Shown here: piece by piece, positions 6,421-7,907 of the stretch
Position numbering within the stretch: position 1 is the first letter of the stretch
Layout: every line of letters starts with the position of its first letter
From: 66-474 sp036278635
GTDB lineage: Bacteria > Pseudomonadota > Gammaproteobacteria > Xanthomonadales > Rhodanobacteraceae
Length of the DNA stretch: 7,907 bases
Assembly: GCA_036278635.1 (NCBI GenBank)
Contig: DASUKQ010000081.1
Location: forward strand, 1 to 7,907
Direction: 5' to 3'
The notes under the pieces: model-generated
Told to the model about the DNA's origin: nothing
The model's input: only the letters and a program-made list of their open reading frames with translations
The model's database searches: none
Made by a program: the position numbers and the translations under genes

Positions 6421-6448
6421 GAGTCCCGAGTCCCGGGTCCCGAGTCCC
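6421..6448 (-). repeat. Heptamer array D (4 x 7 bp, inverted) upstream of lpd
   Basis: Four consecutive heptamers on the + strand: GAGTCCC, GAGTCCC, GGGTCCC, GAGTCCC. It is the inverse of array C, 87 bases downstream of it. It ends 7 bases before the AAGGA ribosome binding site of lpd, so pairing with array C would place a stem directly next to the lpd translation start. Confidence 0.88.
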
Positions 6449-6468
6449 GCTCTACAAGGACTCTTGCA

Positions 6469-7899
6469 ATGTCTGACGCAAAAAAATTCGACATCATCAT
6501 CATCGGCGCGGGCCCGGCCGGCTACGTCTGCGCGATCCGCGCGGCACAACTGGGTCTCAAGGTCGCGTGTGTCGACGCGTTCAAGGGCAAGGACGGCAAG
6601 CAGGCGCTGGGCGGGACCTGCCTCAACGTCGGCTGCATTCCCTCCAAGGCGTTGCTGGATTCGTCCAGGCAGTTCTGGAATCTCGCGCACAATCTTCCGA
6701 CCCATGGCATCACGGTCGAAAATCCGAAGGTGGACATGGCCGCGTTCATCGGCCGCAAGGACAAGATCGTCAAGCAGTTCACCGGGGGTGTCGCGCTGCT
6801 GTTCAAGTCCAACAAGGTCACGCCGTTCTTTGGCACCGGCAAGTTGCTGAAGGGCAACAAGGTCGAGGTCAGCGGCGACGATGGGGGCAAACAAACGCTC
6901 GAAGCCGCGAACGTGATCATCGCAACGGGTTCCGTGCCCATCGAGCTGCCGTTCGCGAAGTTCGACGGCAAGACGATCATAGACAACGCCGGTGCGCTCG
7001 ACCTGGACAAACTGCCGAAGCGCCTCGGCGTGATCGGCGCAGGCGTGATCGGGCTGGAGCTGGGCTCGGTGTGGAAGCGTCTCGGTTCCGAGGTGACGAT
7101 CCTGGAGGCGCTGCCGGATTTCCTCGGCGCCGCCGACGCCGACATCGCCAAGGCGGCCGCGCGCGAATTCAAGAAGCAGGGCCTGGATATCCATCTCGGC
7201 GCGAAGGTCACCAAGGCCGACGTCAAGAAGAACGCGGTCGAAGTCACCTACTCGGACAAGGACGGCGACCACAAGCTCACGGTGGACAAACTGTTGGTCG
7301 CGGTCGGCCGCCGTGCCTACACGAACGATCTGCTGGGCGAAGGCACCGGCGTGAAAGCCGACGACCGCGGCCGCATCGAAGTCGACGAACATTGCTGGAC
7401 GGGCGTCGACGGCGTGTGGGCGATAGGCGACTGCGTGCGCGGCCCAATGTTGGCGCACAAGGGCTCCGAGGAGGGCGTGATGGTCGCCGAATTGATCGCG
7501 GGCAAGGCCGGCCACGTCGATTACGGCGTGATCCCGTGGGTCATTTACACCGAACCCGAAATCGCCTGGGCCGGCAAGACCGAGAAGCAGTGCAAGGACG
7601 ACGGCATCCCGTACAAGACGGGGGCATTCCCGTTCGCTGCCAACGGCCGCGCGGTGGCGATGAACGAGCCAGCAGGCCTCGTGAAGCTCATCGCGCACGC
7701 GGAAACCGACCGCATCCTCGGCGTGCACATGTGCGGCCCGGTCGTGTCCGAACTGATCGCCGAAGCCGTGGTCGCGATGGAATTCAAGGGCGCCGCCGAA
7801 GATCTCGCCCGCATCGTCCACGCCCATCCGACCTTGTCCGAGGTCGTGCACGAAGCAGCACTGTCGGTCGACAAGCGCGCCATCCACAAGGCCAATTGA
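6469..7899 (+). CDS. lpdA: Dihydrolipoyl dehydrogenase, E3 component of 2-oxoglutarate dehydrogenase
   Basis: A 476-residue FAD flavoprotein (E. coli Lpd has 474). ATG 6469 follows AAGGA (6456-6460) by 8 bases. It reoxidises the dihydrolipoyl group of SucB and reduces NAD+. Features in order: the FAD-binding GAGPAGYVCAIRAAQLGLKV near the N-terminus, and the redox-active disulfide Cys51/Cys56 in GGTCLNVGCIPSK. These are followed by IIATGS, the NAD-binding GAGVIGLELGSVWKRLGSEV, and the second FAD motif WAIGDCVRGPMLAHKGSEEG. The C-terminal catalytic pair is His453/Glu458 in HAHPTLSEVVHEA. The overall sequence is closest in character to Pseudomonas LpdG, the E3 of the 2-oxoglutarate and pyruvate complexes. 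Its place 173 bp after sucB supports assignment to E1o/E2o, but it may also serve pyruvate dehydrogenase or glycine cleavage if no other lpd exists. No anomalies are seen; the gene is complete. Confidence 0.97.
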   Translation: MSDAKKFDIIIIGAGPAGYVCAIRAAQLGLKVACVDAFKGKDGKQALGGTCLNVGCIPSKALLDSSRQFWNLAHNLPTHGITVENPKVDMAAFIGRKDKIVKQFTGGVALLFKSNKVTPFFGTGKLLKGNKVEVSGDDGGKQTLEAANVIIATGSVPIELPFAKFDGKTIIDNAGALDLDKLPKRLGVIGAGVIGLELGSVWKRLGSEVTILEALPDFLGAADADIAKAAAREFKKQGLDIHLGAKVTKADVKKNAVEVTYSDKDGDHKLTVDKLLVAVGRRAYTNDLLGEGTGVKADDRGRIEVDEHCWTGVDGVWAIGDCVRGPMLAHKGSEEGVMVAELIAGKAGHVDYGVIPWVIYTEPEIAWAGKTEKQCKDDGIPYKTGAFPFAANGRAVAMNEPAGLVKLIAHAETDRILGVHMCGPVVSELIAEAVVAMEFKGAAEDLARIVHAHPTLSEVVHEAALSVDKRAIHKAN

Positions 7900-7907
7900 G
7901 TTCAGGA

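Noticed and set aside
6306..6448. Arrays C and D as a CRISPR array
   Set aside because: The repeats are tandem heptamers without spacers, only two blocks occur in opposite orientation, and there are no cas genes.
6306..6448. Intrinsic transcription terminator between sucB and lpd
   Set aside because: The stem is not followed by a T-run, and lpd continues the same operon.
6225..6476. Small + strand open frame through the sucB-lpd gap
   Set aside because: It translates the heptamer arrays (GTRDSGPGTR-like, then SRVPSPGSRVP-like). Repeats open in every frame create such false genes, and no ribosome binding site fits.
6196..7887. A 563-residue open frame on the minus strand opposite lpd
   Set aside because: Antisense shadow of lpd and its upstream repeats; Asp/Arg/Val-biased sequence with no domain pattern.

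Overview
The window is ordinary, GC-rich (about two thirds G+C by eye) bacterial chromosome with all real genes on the + strand. Protein resemblances point to a gammaproteobacterium, most likely Lysobacterales/Xanthomonadales (Xanthomonas, Lysobacter, Rhodanobacter or Dokdonella relatives). Reasons are the Pseudomonas/Xanthomonas-type SucA, SucB and Lpd, a RoxA-type ribosomal oxygenase, and short G/C-rich heptamer repeats of a kind I associate with that order. The taxonomic call is inference.

Layout: 1-774 is the 3' two thirds of roxA, a 2-oxoglutarate/Fe(II) ribosomal protein hydroxylase cut by the window edge. 833-1795 encodes a GNAT N-acetyltransferase with an extra C-terminal domain. After a 122-bp gap with a perfect TATAAT box comes the 2-oxoglutarate dehydrogenase cluster: sucA (E1o, 1918-4752), sucB (E2o, 4919-6295) and lpd (E3, 6469-7899). 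The window ends 8 bases after the lpd stop.

The three enzymes form one complex. SucA decarboxylates 2-oxoglutarate on thiamine diphosphate and passes the succinyl group to the lipoyl-lysine of SucB. SucB transfers it to CoA, and Lpd reoxidises the dihydrolipoyl group with FAD and NAD+. The gene order and shared strand suggest one operon, although both internal gaps (166 and 173 bp) are unusually long and hold inverted repeats.

The most interesting structure is a small family of 28-bp arrays. Each is exactly four tandem heptamers of consensus GGGACYC, and there are four copies within about 1.1 kb. Two lie in the sucB-lpd gap in opposite orientation. The other two, also in opposite orientation, lie inside the sucB reading frame, where they encode Gly/Pro-rich stretches in the two flexible linkers of E2o. 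The heptamer has no stop codon in any of six frames, which would make such insertions tolerable. I see no phage, IS, CRISPR, tRNA or rRNA genes and no defence-like system.
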